From NCBI GenBank assembly GCA_964401935.1, contig CAYOAL010000002.1, positions 62,001-126,000 of the forward strand: a DNA stretch of 64,000 bases. Reading direction: 5' to 3'. Under the pieces are notes generated by a model. It was not told where the DNA came from. It saw only the letters and a list, made by a program, of their open reading frames with translations, and did not search any database. Every line of letters starts with the position of its first letter. Positions within the stretch are counted from its first letter, which is position 1. This document shows positions 1-7,404 of this stretch, piece by piece. Origin of the DNA: JAPYTK01 sp964401935 (lineage in GTDB: Bacteria; Myxococcota_A; Polyangia; Polyangiales; Polyangiaceae). The position numbers were made by a program, and so were the translations under genes.

Positions 1-620
1 TGCTGATCGGCGAGCGAGGCGACCTCGGGAGCGAGATCGGGCAGCGCCTCGAGGATCCGCGCGAACAACCCGAGCCTCGCCTCCTCGCGCGCGAAGTGAC
101 GCTCCATGAACTCGTAGAGCTCGGTCAAGGCGGGGACGGCCGTGTCCGGATAGCGCGCTCCCTCCACCCGGCCCACCAGCACCCGCAGCCGAGCGTGCTC
201 GATGCGGAGGTGGGCGTCCGTCGCCACCGGCGCCGTGTCGCCGAGAGAGAGGAGCGCGTGCGCCTCCATCAACAGATCGGTCTCGGTGACGAGGCCGATG
301 AGTCGGCGTTCGGTGTCGATCACGGGCAGACAGCCGAACCGGTGATGGAGCATCACCGCCGCCGCCTCGTAGGCGGGAGTGTCGTTGAACACCGTCTGCA
401 CCTCCGCGCTCATCACGGTGGCCACGAGGGCGGCGTCGCCGAAGCGCGGATCGAGCAGATCGCGGTCGCTCAGCACGCCCACCACCCGACGCTCCCCGTC
501 TACCACTGGCAGGTGCCGCATGCGGCCCTCGTCGAGTGCCCGACGCGCGACGTCGAGCGTGGTCTCGGGTCGGACCGCGATCACCGATCGGGTCATCAGA
601 TCTTCCACGGTGGTCGCCAT
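1..620 (-). CDS. CBS-pair protein with C-terminal hemerythrin-like domain (3' end outside window)
   Basis: The gene starts at ATG 620 after a GAGAGGA-type ribosome site and runs off the left edge, leaving about 206 codons. Residues 1-58 and 66-125 form two CBS motifs (MRHLPVVDGE, then FGCLPVID and GLVTETDL), the usual adenosine-nucleotide-binding Bateman module. From about residue 135 the chain becomes helical, with EHARL and later ERHFAREE. This matches the His/Glu pattern of hemerythrin-like di-iron domains and resembles HFAQEE in the separate hemerythrin at 12318. It lies 118 bases downstream of the USP gene at 739-1296 on the same strand and could be cotranscribed with it. A nucleotide sensor joined to an oxygen or redox-sensing iron site is inferred. 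The missing C-terminus prevents checking all ligands. Confidence 0.8.
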   Translation of the reverse strand, partial: MATTVEDLMTRSVIAVRPETTLDVARRALDEGRMRHLPVVDGERRVVGVLSDRDLLDPRFGDAALVATVMSAEVQTVFNDTPAYEAAAVMLHHRFGCLPVIDTERRLIGLVTETDLLMEAHALLSLGDTAPVATDAHLRIEHARLRVLVGRVEGARYPDTAVPALTELYEFMERHFAREEARLGLFARILEALPDLAPEVASLADQ

Positions 621-738
621 CAATCCGTCCTCTCGTGCGCGGTGGCTTCGAGCGCCATCCCCGGGGCCTGCCACCGAGGGCCCCCCCGCCGCGCCGCGCG
701 ACCGGACCACTCGCCCGAGCGACGCTTCGACGCGGCGG

Positions 739-1296
739 TCACGTGGCCCCCGAGGCGGTCGCCCGCCCCATGCCGAGCCACCGCAGCACGGGCACCGGCG
801 CGCTCTCCGCCGCGGGGTGAGCCTTGTTGCGCGCCACGAAGACGGGACAGGTGGCGTGGTGCACCACGTCCTCGGCCACCGAGCCGAGCACGAGGTGGCG
901 CAGCCCCTTCTTGTCGTGGGTGCCGACGACGATGAGATCCGCGTCGAGCTCCACCGCGAGCTCGAGGATGATCGGCGCCGGCGCCCCCGCGCGGAAGTGC
1001 ACGATGACGCGGCGAAACGAGGCCTGGGGATGGCGGCGCCGGGCCTCCGCCAGGCGCGGCTCGATCCGCTTCTCGATGTTCTCGAGCGCGGCGAGGATCC
1101 GCTGCTTGGGCGGCGCGTCGCCCACGTGGCGCGTGCTCGTCTCGTTGACGTCCACGAACAAAACGTGCACCTCGGCGCCCGGATCCATCGCCGCCTGATC
1201 GAGCGCGGCGTCGAGCGCGACGTCCCCATCCGGCTCGAAATCGTAGCCGACGAGGAGCTTGCGCGTGCAGGACGGAGCTTTCTTGTGCGCGGACAT
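739..1296 (-). CDS. Universal stress protein, single UspA domain
   Basis: This 185-residue protein has one USP domain. It begins LLVGYDFEPDG and has the nucleotide-binding signature GTHDKKGLRHLVLGS followed by VFVARN, the usual last strand. An in-frame start further upstream (1416) exists, but ATG 1296 has a strong GGGGAGG ribosome site 6-7 bases before it and puts the first strand at the normal place. A near-consensus sigma54 promoter (1326-1341) would give a leader of about 19 bases. The intact G-2x-G-9x-G(S) motif suggests the ATP-binding USP class. The role in energy stress or hypoxia is inferred from family and context. Confidence 0.88.
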   Translation of the reverse strand: MSAHKKAPSCTRKLLVGYDFEPDGDVALDAALDQAAMDPGAEVHVLFVDVNETSTRHVGDAPPKQRILAALENIEKRIEPRLAEARRRHPQASFRRVIVHFRAGAPAPIILELAVELDADLIVVGTHDKKGLRHLVLGSVAEDVVHHATCPVFVARNKAHPAAESAPVPVLRWLGMGRATASGAT

Positions 1297-1325
1297 GGCG
1301 GGACCTCCCCTTCCCCCGACGATCG

Positions 1326-1341
1326 AGCAAACCACGGGCCA
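1326..1341 (-). promoter_or_regulatory. Sigma54 (-24/-12) promoter candidate for the USP gene at 739-1296
   Basis: Read on the minus strand the site is TGGCCCG-N4-TTGCT. It matches 11 of 12 defined positions of TGGCACG-N4-TTGCW and has the invariant GG and GC ten bases apart. Predicted transcription start is near 1315, just before the ribosome site. This is the best of the seven listed sigma54 candidates in the window. Confidence 0.7.
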
Positions 1342-1422
1342 AGTTCCCGTCGCGGACACCGGCGCGCTGCCCGCCACGCGTCGGGCTCGGCTCGGTCCGC
1401 GGCCACCAGCGCCCACGAAGGC

Positions 1423-1839
1423 TCAGTCTTCGGCCACCAGCGCCACGAAGTCTGCCTCGGTGAGGATCCCCACGAGCTTGTCGCCCTCGAGCACAGGCAA
1501 GCAGCCATACTTGTGCTGGAGCATCAGCTTGGCCGCGTCGCGAAGCGATGTCTTGGGCGTCGTGGTCACCACCTCGGTGCTCATCGCCTCTTTCACCGAG
1601 AACATCCCCTGCAGCTTGTGAGCCCCGCTCGTGCCGTAGCCGAGCGCCTTGAGCAGCGCGTTGTGAAAGAGATCGCGCTGAGTGACGACGCCTACGAGAT
1701 CGCCCTCGTCGTCCACCACCGGGAGGTGACGGATCCTACCGAGGCTCATCACGTCCGCCGCGGTGGCGAGTTTGTCGTTGGGATCGAGTGTGGTCACCGG
1801 TGACGACATGACGTCACGAACGAGTTTGTTGGACACCAT
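1423..1839 (-). CDS. CBS-pair protein
   Basis: This 138-residue protein consists almost only of two CBS motifs: VRDVMSSPVTTL...RIRHLPVVDDEGDLVGVVTQRDL, then YGCLPVLEGDKLVGILTEADF. ATG 1839 is chosen over the in-frame ATG 1860 because TTGGAGG lies 2-9 bases before it, inside the longer reading. The gene follows the tandem USP gene (1900-2841) on the same strand by 60 bases and is probably cotranscribed. Stand-alone CBS pairs bind AMP/ATP-type ligands and act as energy sensors. The mycobacterial hypoxic response protein 1 is a family example. No effector domain is present. Confidence 0.85.
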   Translation of the reverse strand: MVSNKLVRDVMSSPVTTLDPNDKLATAADVMSLGRIRHLPVVDDEGDLVGVVTQRDLFHNALLKALGYGTSGAHKLQGMFSVKEAMSTEVVTTTPKTSLRDAAKLMLQHKYGCLPVLEGDKLVGILTEADFVALVAED

Positions 1840-1899
1840 AACCTCCAAGATCGGACGCATAACTTGCGTAGCGCGCGGATGCGACGTGCAACCCGTGCG

Positions 1900-2841
1900 T
1901 CACTCTTCGAACCGAACCGGCGACTGCCAGTCGGGCGGCCGCACCACCAGCGTGGAGGCCGTGGTCACCTCGAGGATACGCTCCGCCGTGGTCCCGAGCA
2001 GCACCCCGGCGACGCGCGGGCGTGATGTCGTGGCGAGCACGACCAGATCGATGCTCTCCTCGTCGACCCGTCGCGGCACCGCGTCGATGATGTAGCGGTC
2101 GTCGAGCGCGAGCTTCCACCCTGGAGCGGTCGCGTTCGCGAGCGCCGAGAGCTCGGCCTCGGCGAGACCGCGCACCTCGTTGTGATAGGCGCGCAAGACG
2201 TCCTCGGCCCGTGGAAGACGACGCAGCGCGATGTCTTCCGGAAAGTCGAGACAACGGAGCGCGGTGCGCTGCGCGCCCCCGAGATCGGCGAACGCCTGGG
2301 CGTTCCGCATCACGAGCTCCGACACCGGAGACCCGTCCACAAGGGCGAGCACGTGCTGAAAGCCCACGTCGGGGCCGGCGTGAACCACCAAGACCGGCAC
2401 CGCCGCCTTGCGGATCAAGCGGCGCGCCGTGCTGCCGTGAAGGATGCGTGCGCCGAGCCCGAGCTGGCTCCGGCGGGGGCTCACCACGATGAGATCCGCC
2501 TGCCACCGATGGGCCTCCCGCAAGAGCTCGAACCATGGCTTGCCCTCGGCGAAGCCGTGACTCGTGACCACGCGGTTCACCGTGGCTTTGTCGCACATCG
2601 CCTCGACCTGAGCGTTGAGGCTCTCGCGCAACACCCCGCGCAGCCGCTCGGCAGGCCCCGCGACCCGGGCGTCGACGAAGTCGGTCACGTGGAACGCTCG
2701 CACCACCCCACCCACGCGTTGGGCAATCCAGGCCGCCTGCAGGAAGGCGTGGCGATCGGCGCGGGAGATGGCGATCCCGGTCGCGTCGGGCTCACAGGAG
2801 ATCCCCACCAGGATGCGGCTCGGCAGCGTGTGTTGTGGCAT
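1900..2841 (-). CDS. Tandem universal stress protein with degenerate nucleotide sites
   Basis: The 313-residue product has two USP domains (about 1-155 and 160-313). The first begins RILVGISCEPDATG and contains DLIVVSPRRSQLG and RILHGSTARRL. The second has HVLALVDGS, DLVVLATTSRPRVAGVLLG and ends TLVVRPP. In both halves the usual GTHGRTG loop is replaced (SPRRSQLG, ATTSRPRVAG), so ATP binding may be weakened, unlike the other USPs here. ATG 2841 is used because the longer reading would extend through the divergent promoter region; its ribosome site is weak. It is divergent from the USP gene at 2952. Confidence 0.82.
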   Translation of the reverse strand: MPQHTLPSRILVGISCEPDATGIAISRADRHAFLQAAWIAQRVGGVVRAFHVTDFVDARVAGPAERLRGVLRESLNAQVEAMCDKATVNRVVTSHGFAEGKPWFELLREAHRWQADLIVVSPRRSQLGLGARILHGSTARRLIRKAAVPVLVVHAGPDVGFQHVLALVDGSPVSELVMRNAQAFADLGGAQRTALRCLDFPEDIALRRLPRAEDVLRAYHNEVRGLAEAELSALANATAPGWKLALDDRYIIDAVPRRVDEESIDLVVLATTSRPRVAGVLLGTTAERILEVTTASTLVVRPPDWQSPVRFEE

Positions 2842-2852
2842 GCGTGAAAGGG

Positions 2853-2869
2853 TGGCACGTCCCGTGCCG
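2853..2869. promoter_or_regulatory. Sigma54-like site or palindromic operator between divergent USP genes
   Basis: On the plus strand TGGCACG-N4-GTGCC matches 10 of 12 sigma54 positions with correct GG/GC spacing. It would start transcription near 2879, giving a 73-base leader to the gene at 2952. The core GGCACG-TCC-CGTGCC is also a perfect 6-bp inverted repeat, so it reads on the minus strand too. That start would fall at the ATG of 2841, which is less plausible. It may instead be an operator. Confidence 0.5.
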
Positions 2870-2951
2870 ATTTCGCGCCCGGAGGGGCCCACCGGACCCG
2901 CGTCACAATCGCCGATTTCCCGCTGGTACGAGCTGTGCGAAGACCAAGCGT

Positions 2952-3839
2952 ATGGCCAAGCCGTATCGACACGTCCTCATCGCCACCGACTTCTCGGAAG
3001 CCGCCACGCGCGCGGTCCGCGTGGGGGCCGATCTCGCGCAACGGTTCGCGGCGCGGGTGACCTTGCTGCACGCCTACGATTCGATCCTCTTCGAGCGCGT
3101 GGTGGTGCCGCTCAGCATCGGCCGCGAAGATCTCCAGCGACAGCTCGCCGACGCCGCCCGCGTCGAGCTCGAGCGCATCGCCACCGCCGAGCTCGCCGAC
3201 GCAGAGAGCATCGACTGCGTGGCGGTGGCGAGCGACAGCCCATCCCGGGCCATCTTCGAGCACGCAGAGGCGCACGGCGTGGATCTCTGCGTGATCGGCA
3301 CCCATGGTCGCAGCGGCCTCACGCGCCTCCTCGCCGGCAGCATCGCCGAGAGCGTGGTGCGCAACGCGCGCTGCGACGTGCTCACGGTGCGCAACGCACC
3401 CAAGACGTGGCCGCCAAAGCACATCGTCGCCGCGACCGATCTCTCCGATGCGTCGCGCCCTGCCGTCGCCCGCGCGGTGGAGCTCGGGCGCGCCCTCGAG
3501 GCCCAGGTGGAGCTCTTGCACGTGTACGACGAGACGCTCCCCATCGCCACCGACGATGGCCGGTTCGAGCGCGTGGAGCACGCCCACGCTCGGCTCCTCG
3601 CAGAGACCAAGCAGGCGGCGGAGGCCTACGCGCCGGCCCCCACCCCCGTGGTGCTCCGCGGCAAACCGCCGTCGCGCGTCGTCTGCGAGCACGCCGAGAG
3701 CCTCGGCGCGGATCTGGTGGTCGTGGGCACCCACGGGCGCACCGGCCTCTCGCAGCTCTTCATCGGCTCCGAGGCCCAGCGCATCGTCCGCGTCGCGCCT
3801 TCCGCCGCGCTCATCGTGCGCAGCGGAGAGGCCAGCTGA
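2952..3839 (+). CDS. Tandem universal stress protein
   Basis: This 295-residue protein contains two complete USP domains. The first starts HVLIATDFSEAATRA and has GTHGRSGLTRLLAGS followed by VLTVRN. The second starts HIVAATDLSDAS and has GTHGRTGLSQLFIGS followed by ALIVRS. Both nucleotide loops are intact. ATG 2952 places MAKPYRHVL directly before the first strand, and upstream in-frame codons do not look coding. It is divergent from 1900-2841 and probably read from the sigma54-like site at 2853. Two-domain USPs generally form an intramolecular version of the USP dimer. Confidence 0.88.
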   Translation: MAKPYRHVLIATDFSEAATRAVRVGADLAQRFAARVTLLHAYDSILFERVVVPLSIGREDLQRQLADAARVELERIATAELADAESIDCVAVASDSPSRAIFEHAEAHGVDLCVIGTHGRSGLTRLLAGSIAESVVRNARCDVLTVRNAPKTWPPKHIVAATDLSDASRPAVARAVELGRALEAQVELLHVYDETLPIATDDGRFERVEHAHARLLAETKQAAEAYAPAPTPVVLRGKPPSRVVCEHAESLGADLVVVGTHGRTGLSQLFIGSEAQRIVRVAPSAALIVRSGEAS

Positions 3840-3945
3840 GACGGAGACCGCTGCCCCGCGCCCGCTGACGCGACCCGGCCGCCGGGCCGCACCGGACTCG
3901 GCGCAGAGCGGGCCCGATGGCGCGGCGCCCGCCCTCCAACGGCGC

Positions 3946-4425
3946 TTACTCGTCGTCTGCTTCCATCTCGCGCGCAGCACGGAAGTCGGGGTCGACCTCG
4001 TGCACCAGCGCCGCGAGCAGGTCGGAGCTCGTGAGGATCCCGACCACCTTCTCCTCGTTGATGACGGGGAGGCAGTTGAACTTGTTGTCGACCATGAGCT
4101 TGGCCGCCTCCGAGGTGAGCTGGCTCGGCTCCACCGTGATCGGATCCTCGGTCATCACGTCGGCGACCCTCAGCTTCTCGCCGAGCTTGTACATCTCCTT
4201 CACCGACATCACGTCGCCGTCGGCCCAGTCGGGGCGCCGGAGATCGCGGTCGGTCACCACCCCCACGAGCTCTTCGCCTCCCTTGAGGACGAGGAGGTGC
4301 CGCACGTTCGCGCGACGCATGCGCGCGAAGGCGTCATCGACCGTGGCCGTGGGCTCGACCCAGTGCTCGGGCTCGTTCATCCACGCTCCGACCATCAACT
4401 CGTTGGGCAGATCAGCTTGGGACAT
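3946..4425 (-). CDS. CBS-pair protein
   Basis: This 159-residue protein has CBS1 (HWVEPTATVDDAFARMRRA, VRHLLVLKGGEELVGVVTDR) and CBS2 (VADVMTEDPITV, FNCLPVINEEKVVGILTSSDL), with an acidic C-terminus. ATG 4425 has GGAGAC about 7 bases upstream and gives MSQADLPNEL; the longer reading would run into the gene before it. It follows the four-helix membrane protein gene (4510-4866) by 84 bases on the same strand, so the two probably form an operon. Function as an adenosine-nucleotide sensor is inferred from the fold. Confidence 0.83.
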   Translation of the reverse strand: MSQADLPNELMVGAWMNEPEHWVEPTATVDDAFARMRRANVRHLLVLKGGEELVGVVTDRDLRRPDWADGDVMSVKEMYKLGEKLRVADVMTEDPITVEPSQLTSEAAKLMVDNKFNCLPVINEEKVVGILTSSDLLAALVHEVDPDFRAAREMEADDE

Positions 4426-4509
4426 CGTTGGTCTCCGTCGTTGTGAGTTGGCTGACTTTCTGAGCTCGCTCGCGTTGTCTTGGCGAGCGACGAATCGCAA
4501 AACGTGCAC

Positions 4510-4866
4510 CTAACCGGCATGTTCTGCATGAGAATGTACGAGCATCGCCAGCCCGATTCCGATGACACCGTACAGTGTCAACGTGACGCCGAGTAGCGCA
4601 AAGACGGACTCGCCCTGGCGAACTGCAGCCGCCACCAGCACCAACAGCACCGGGGCCATGAGGGTGAGCGCTCGTCGAAATCCGAGCCCGTGAAGCACGG
4701 CGAGCACGAATCCGAGCTGCACGGCGGTGAGAGTGCCGTCGAGCGAGGGGGAGATGTCGAACGGGTGCGCCACCGTGGAGAAGCCGATGGCGAGGCCTGC
4801 CATGCCGAGCAAGGCGATGATGAAGGCGAGGGTGGTGTCGGAAATCGAAGCCAGTCGTCGTCCCAT
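4510..4866 (-). CDS. Small multi-spanning membrane protein, unknown
   Basis: I do not recognise this 118-residue protein. It has about four hydrophobic segments (residues about 12-32, 45-62, 65-85 and 90-110), for example LAFIIALLGMAGLAIGF and ALTLMAPVLLVLVAAAV, and a short C-terminal tail with HSHAEHAG. Start ATG 4866 gives MGRRLASISD. Four copies of a 16-bp repeat lie immediately upstream in its leader. It sits before a CBS-pair gene on the same strand inside the USP/CBS island, so a membrane role in the same stress response is possible but unproven. Confidence 0.65.
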   Translation of the reverse strand: MGRRLASISDTTLAFIIALLGMAGLAIGFSTVAHPFDISPSLDGTLTAVQLGFVLAVLHGLGFRRALTLMAPVLLVLVAAAVRQGESVFALLGVTLTLYGVIGIGLAMLVHSHAEHAG

Positions 4867-4881
4867 GCGGCTCTGCTGTTG

Positions 4882-4945
4882 CTACTTCCATGCCCAGCTA
4901 CTTCCATGCCCAGCTACTTCCATGCCCAGCTACTTCCATGCCCAG
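4882..4945. repeat. Four tandem copies of a 16-bp repeat
   Basis: The unit CTACTTCCATGCCCAG occurs four times head to tail without visible mismatches, 16-80 bases upstream of the membrane-protein start at 4866. On that gene's strand each unit carries ATGGAAGTAG. Because 16 is not a multiple of three, the ATGs fall in different frames, giving short overlapping upstream reading frames. It could be a slippage repeat or a leader element. Confidence 0.9.
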
Positions 4946-4997
4946 CTCGTCCCTCCCTAGGCTCGAACGGGTTGGAGACGCGAGTTTTGCACTGACG

Positions 4998-5013
4998 TGG
5001 CCTGAGCCTTGCT
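4998..5013 (+). promoter_or_regulatory. Sigma54 promoter candidate for the USP gene at 5027
   Basis: TGGCCTG-N4-TTGCT matches 10 of 12 consensus positions, with GG and GC ten bases apart. The predicted transcription start (near 5024) falls only about three bases before the GTG start at 5027, implying a nearly leaderless message. A weaker overlapping minus-strand site (4988-5003) faces the gene at 4866. Confidence 0.55.
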
Positions 5014-5026
5014 CCACGATCGGTGC

Positions 5027-5911
5027 GTGAACATTCGCCACATCCTCGTCGCCACCGACTTCTCCCCTGCGTCCACCCCCGCCGTCGTGACCGCCAGTCG
5101 CCTCGCCCGGACCTTCGGCGCGCGGGTCACGCTCGCCCACGTGTTCGACCCGATGCCGCTGAGCCCGGCGGTGACCTACCCCACGCAAATCTGGACGGGC
5201 GCCGACTTCGCGCTGCAGCTCGAGGCGGAGACCGCCAAGCTCCTCGACGAGACGCGCAACGAACACTTCGCGGGCGTGGAGGTGGAGGTTCGCGCCCTCC
5301 GCCACACGAGCGCCTCCACCGCTCTGTGCGACCTCGCCGAGGAGCAGCCGCAGTCGATCGATCTCATCGTGGTGGGCACCCACTCCCGCACCGGCGTCAA
5401 GCGCCTGCTGCTCGGCAGCGTGGCCGAGCAGGTCATCCGCCACGCGCGCGTCCCGGTGCTCGCGGTGCGCCCCGGCGACGGACAGGGCCTCCCGCAGAAC
5501 ATCTTCGTCACCACCGACTTCTCTCCCGCCGCCGACTCCGCGCTCGAAGACGCGGCCGAGCTCGCGCGCAGGTTCGGGGCCAAGGTGACGTTGGGTCACG
5601 TCTACGAAGCGGTGAGCGGGATCGCGGCAGGGATCCCGGCGTACCGCTCGTTCGACGAGCTCGATCCGGAGCTGCGCGCCGCGCTCCAGAAGCTCGCCCG
5701 CGAGCGCCTCGGGCCCGACGCCGCCATCGAGCTGGCGGTGGGTGTGTCTGCCGCCGAGGTGCTCCTCGAGCGCATCGAAGCCGGCGGCTACGATCTGGTG
5801 GTGGTCGCGACCCACGGCCGCACCGGCCTCTCACGCCTCCTGATCGGAAGCGTGGCCGAGCGGATCACGCGTCACGCGCCCTGCTCGGTGTGGGCGAGCC
5901 GGCGCCGCTGA
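5027..5911 (+). CDS. Tandem universal stress protein
   Basis: This 294-residue protein has two USP domains. Domain 1 has ILVATDFSPAST and GTHSRTGVKRLLLGSVAE then VLAVRPG. Domain 2 has IFVTTDFSPAADSALEDA and ATHGRTGLSRLLIGSVAE, and ends CSVWASRRR. The second nucleotide loop has A for the first G. GTG 5027 is preferred over the in-frame TTG at 5009 because it starts directly before the first beta strand and the TTG lies inside the promoter candidate. No ribosome site is evident. It converges on the CBS gene at 5945 across a hairpin. Confidence 0.85.
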   Translation: MNIRHILVATDFSPASTPAVVTASRLARTFGARVTLAHVFDPMPLSPAVTYPTQIWTGADFALQLEAETAKLLDETRNEHFAGVEVEVRALRHTSASTALCDLAEEQPQSIDLIVVGTHSRTGVKRLLLGSVAEQVIRHARVPVLAVRPGDGQGLPQNIFVTTDFSPAADSALEDAAELARRFGAKVTLGHVYEAVSGIAAGIPAYRSFDELDPELRAALQKLARERLGPDAAIELAVGVSAAEVLLERIEAGGYDLVVVATHGRTGLSRLLIGSVAERITRHAPCSVWASRRR

Positions 5912-5917
5912 CCCGAC

Positions 5918-5936
5918 GCCGCGGTCCGCCCGCGGC
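5918..5936. terminator. Hairpin between convergent genes
   Basis: GCCGCGG-TCCGC-CCGCGGC is a perfect 7-bp GC stem with a 5-base loop. It lies in the 33-base gap between the USP gene ending at 5911 and the CBS gene ending at 5945. Its position suits a bidirectional terminator, but there is no clear T-run. Confidence 0.4.
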
Positions 5937-5944
5937 CCGCTCCT

Positions 5945-6688
5945 TCACGACTGCTGGGCGGTGCGGTCGGGGACCACGTAGCCGGCCCGGCGGGCCACCC
6001 AACGCAACACGTCGATCGACGTGAGCAGGCCCACCACCTCGTCGGACGAGGACACCACCGGCACGCGATGGATGCCCTCGTAGGCCATCACCGCCGCCGC
6101 TCGCTCGAGCGGCGTCTCGTCCGAGAGCGACAGCGTGAACGGTGTCATCACGTCGACGACGCGCGCCCCATCGATGTCGGGGGTGCCGCTCAGGTCGATC
6201 GCATAGTGGGCGCCCGTGCGTCCGACAACGTCCACCGTGTGGGGTTCGGTTCGATGTTGGAGCACCCGCACCACGTCGGTCTTCGACACCACCCCTACCG
6301 GCTTGCCATCCTCCACCACCGGCGCACCGCTGATGCCGCGCTCGAGGAACACCTGCAACAGATCGCGGATGGTGAGCTCGGGCGACACGCACACCACGTC
6401 GGCGCTCATCACGTCGGCCACCACGTCCCCTGTCGTCTTCACCAAGGTCGGATCCGGCTCGATCTCGGTGGGAGGCACCTGTGCGTGCTCGGGAACGTCA
6501 CACACGAGGAACACGTCACGATCGCGCCGATCGACGGCGAAGCGGTTGCCGCAGCCCGAACAGTCGTCGAGGGACACCCGCGCGCCCCGGTTGGGGCAGT
6601 ACACGGTACGGGACAGCGACGTGACGCCGCCCGGCTCGGCCGTCCGGCGCACGTGTACGCGCAACCACCTCAAGCCGCCTTCGCTCAT
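5945..6688 (-). CDS. CBS-pair protein with N-terminal cysteine cluster
   Basis: This 247-residue protein starts at ATG 6688, with GAGG 6-7 bases upstream and only 2 bases after the stop of the USP gene at 6691. Residues about 25-75 hold YCPNRGARVSLDDCSGCGN (C-x11-C-x2-C) and later VCDVPEH, a possible metal site. CBS1 (VADVMSADVVCVSPE, ERGISGAPVVEDGKPVGVV) and CBS2 (VVDVMTPFTLSLSDE, HRVPVVSSSDEVVGLL) follow, separated by a longer linker than in the other CBS proteins. Tight spacing argues for translational coupling with the USP, which itself carries a zinc-finger-like tail. Confidence 0.82.
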   Translation of the reverse strand: MSEGGLRWLRVHVRRTAEPGGVTSLSRTVYCPNRGARVSLDDCSGCGNRFAVDRRDRDVFLVCDVPEHAQVPPTEIEPDPTLVKTTGDVVADVMSADVVCVSPELTIRDLLQVFLERGISGAPVVEDGKPVGVVSKTDVVRVLQHRTEPHTVDVVGRTGAHYAIDLSGTPDIDGARVVDVMTPFTLSLSDETPLERAAAVMAYEGIHRVPVVSSSDEVVGLLTSIDVLRWVARRAGYVVPDRTAQQS

Positions 6689-6690
6689 GG

Positions 6691-7350
6691 TCAAACCTCG
6701 GGGGTCGATTGGCTCCAAGGCTCGGGCTCACGCCCTGCGGCGCCGCGCATCACGCGGTGCACTCGGGGCCGGTACCGAGCCAACGCGTGGCGCGCGCACC
6801 ACATCTCGGCGCCGTTCGACTCCGCCCGGGTCTGCAGACAGGCCTCGCACGGTGGCTCGATCTCGGGCACCTCGCCCACGTCGAGGTGGTCTTTGACGCG
6901 CACGACCTGAACCGGGCAGCGCGCCTGATGCACGACGGTCTCCGCCACGCTCCCCAGCACGAGCCGCTGGATACCCTTGCGGTTGTGGGTGCCGAGCACG
7001 ATGAGATCCGCGTCGAGATCCACCGCCAGCTGCACGATCGCGTGGGCCGGCCGGCCGCGCCTGACGTGGGTCACCACCCGCTGAAACGTCCGGCCCTGCA
7101 TCTGGCCGAGCACCGTCTCCATGTGCTGCTGGGCGAAGGTCTCGAGCTTGTCGAGCGCCGACTCGTGTTTCGGATCGCGGCCGTCGACCTCCTCCGACGG
7201 CGCCATGGTGCTCATGCTCTTGTCCACGTTCAAGACGTGGATCTCGGCGTTGCCGATGTTGGCGGCGATGCGCACCGCCTGATCGAAGGCGAGCTCCCCG
7301 TCCGGTTCGAAATCTACGCCGACGACGATGACAAAGGGACGATTGTGCAT
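6691..7350 (-). CDS. Universal stress protein with C-terminal Cys/His tail
   Basis: This 219-residue protein has one USP domain (VIVVGVDFEPDGE; GTHNRKGIQRLVLGS; VQVVRVKD) followed by a tail of about 65 residues. The tail holds C-x2-C-x13-C-x2-H (CEAC, then CARH), a zinc-finger-like pattern not usual for USPs. GAGGAGCTGATC precedes ATG 7350. It follows the USP gene at 7405 by 54 bases and is coupled to the CBS gene at 5945, so these three genes probably form one operon from the sigma54 site at 7990. Metal binding is inferred. Confidence 0.83.
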   Translation of the reverse strand: MHNRPFVIVVGVDFEPDGELAFDQAVRIAANIGNAEIHVLNVDKSMSTMAPSEEVDGRDPKHESALDKLETFAQQHMETVLGQMQGRTFQRVVTHVRRGRPAHAIVQLAVDLDADLIVLGTHNRKGIQRLVLGSVAETVVHQARCPVQVVRVKDHLDVGEVPEIEPPCEACLQTRAESNGAEMWCARHALARYRPRVHRVMRGAAGREPEPWSQSTPEV

Positions 7351-7404
7351 GATCAGCTCCTCGTGCCGCGGACCGACTCGTGCCGCCGCGGGCTCATGGT
7401 TTCC

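Noticed and set aside
4882..4945. Short tandem repeat as a CRISPR
   Set aside because: Units are contiguous with no spacers.
4988..5003. Sigma54 site on the minus strand facing the gene at 4866
   Set aside because: Only the GG/GC spacing fits; the rest of the -24 element does not match, and it overlaps the stronger plus-strand site.
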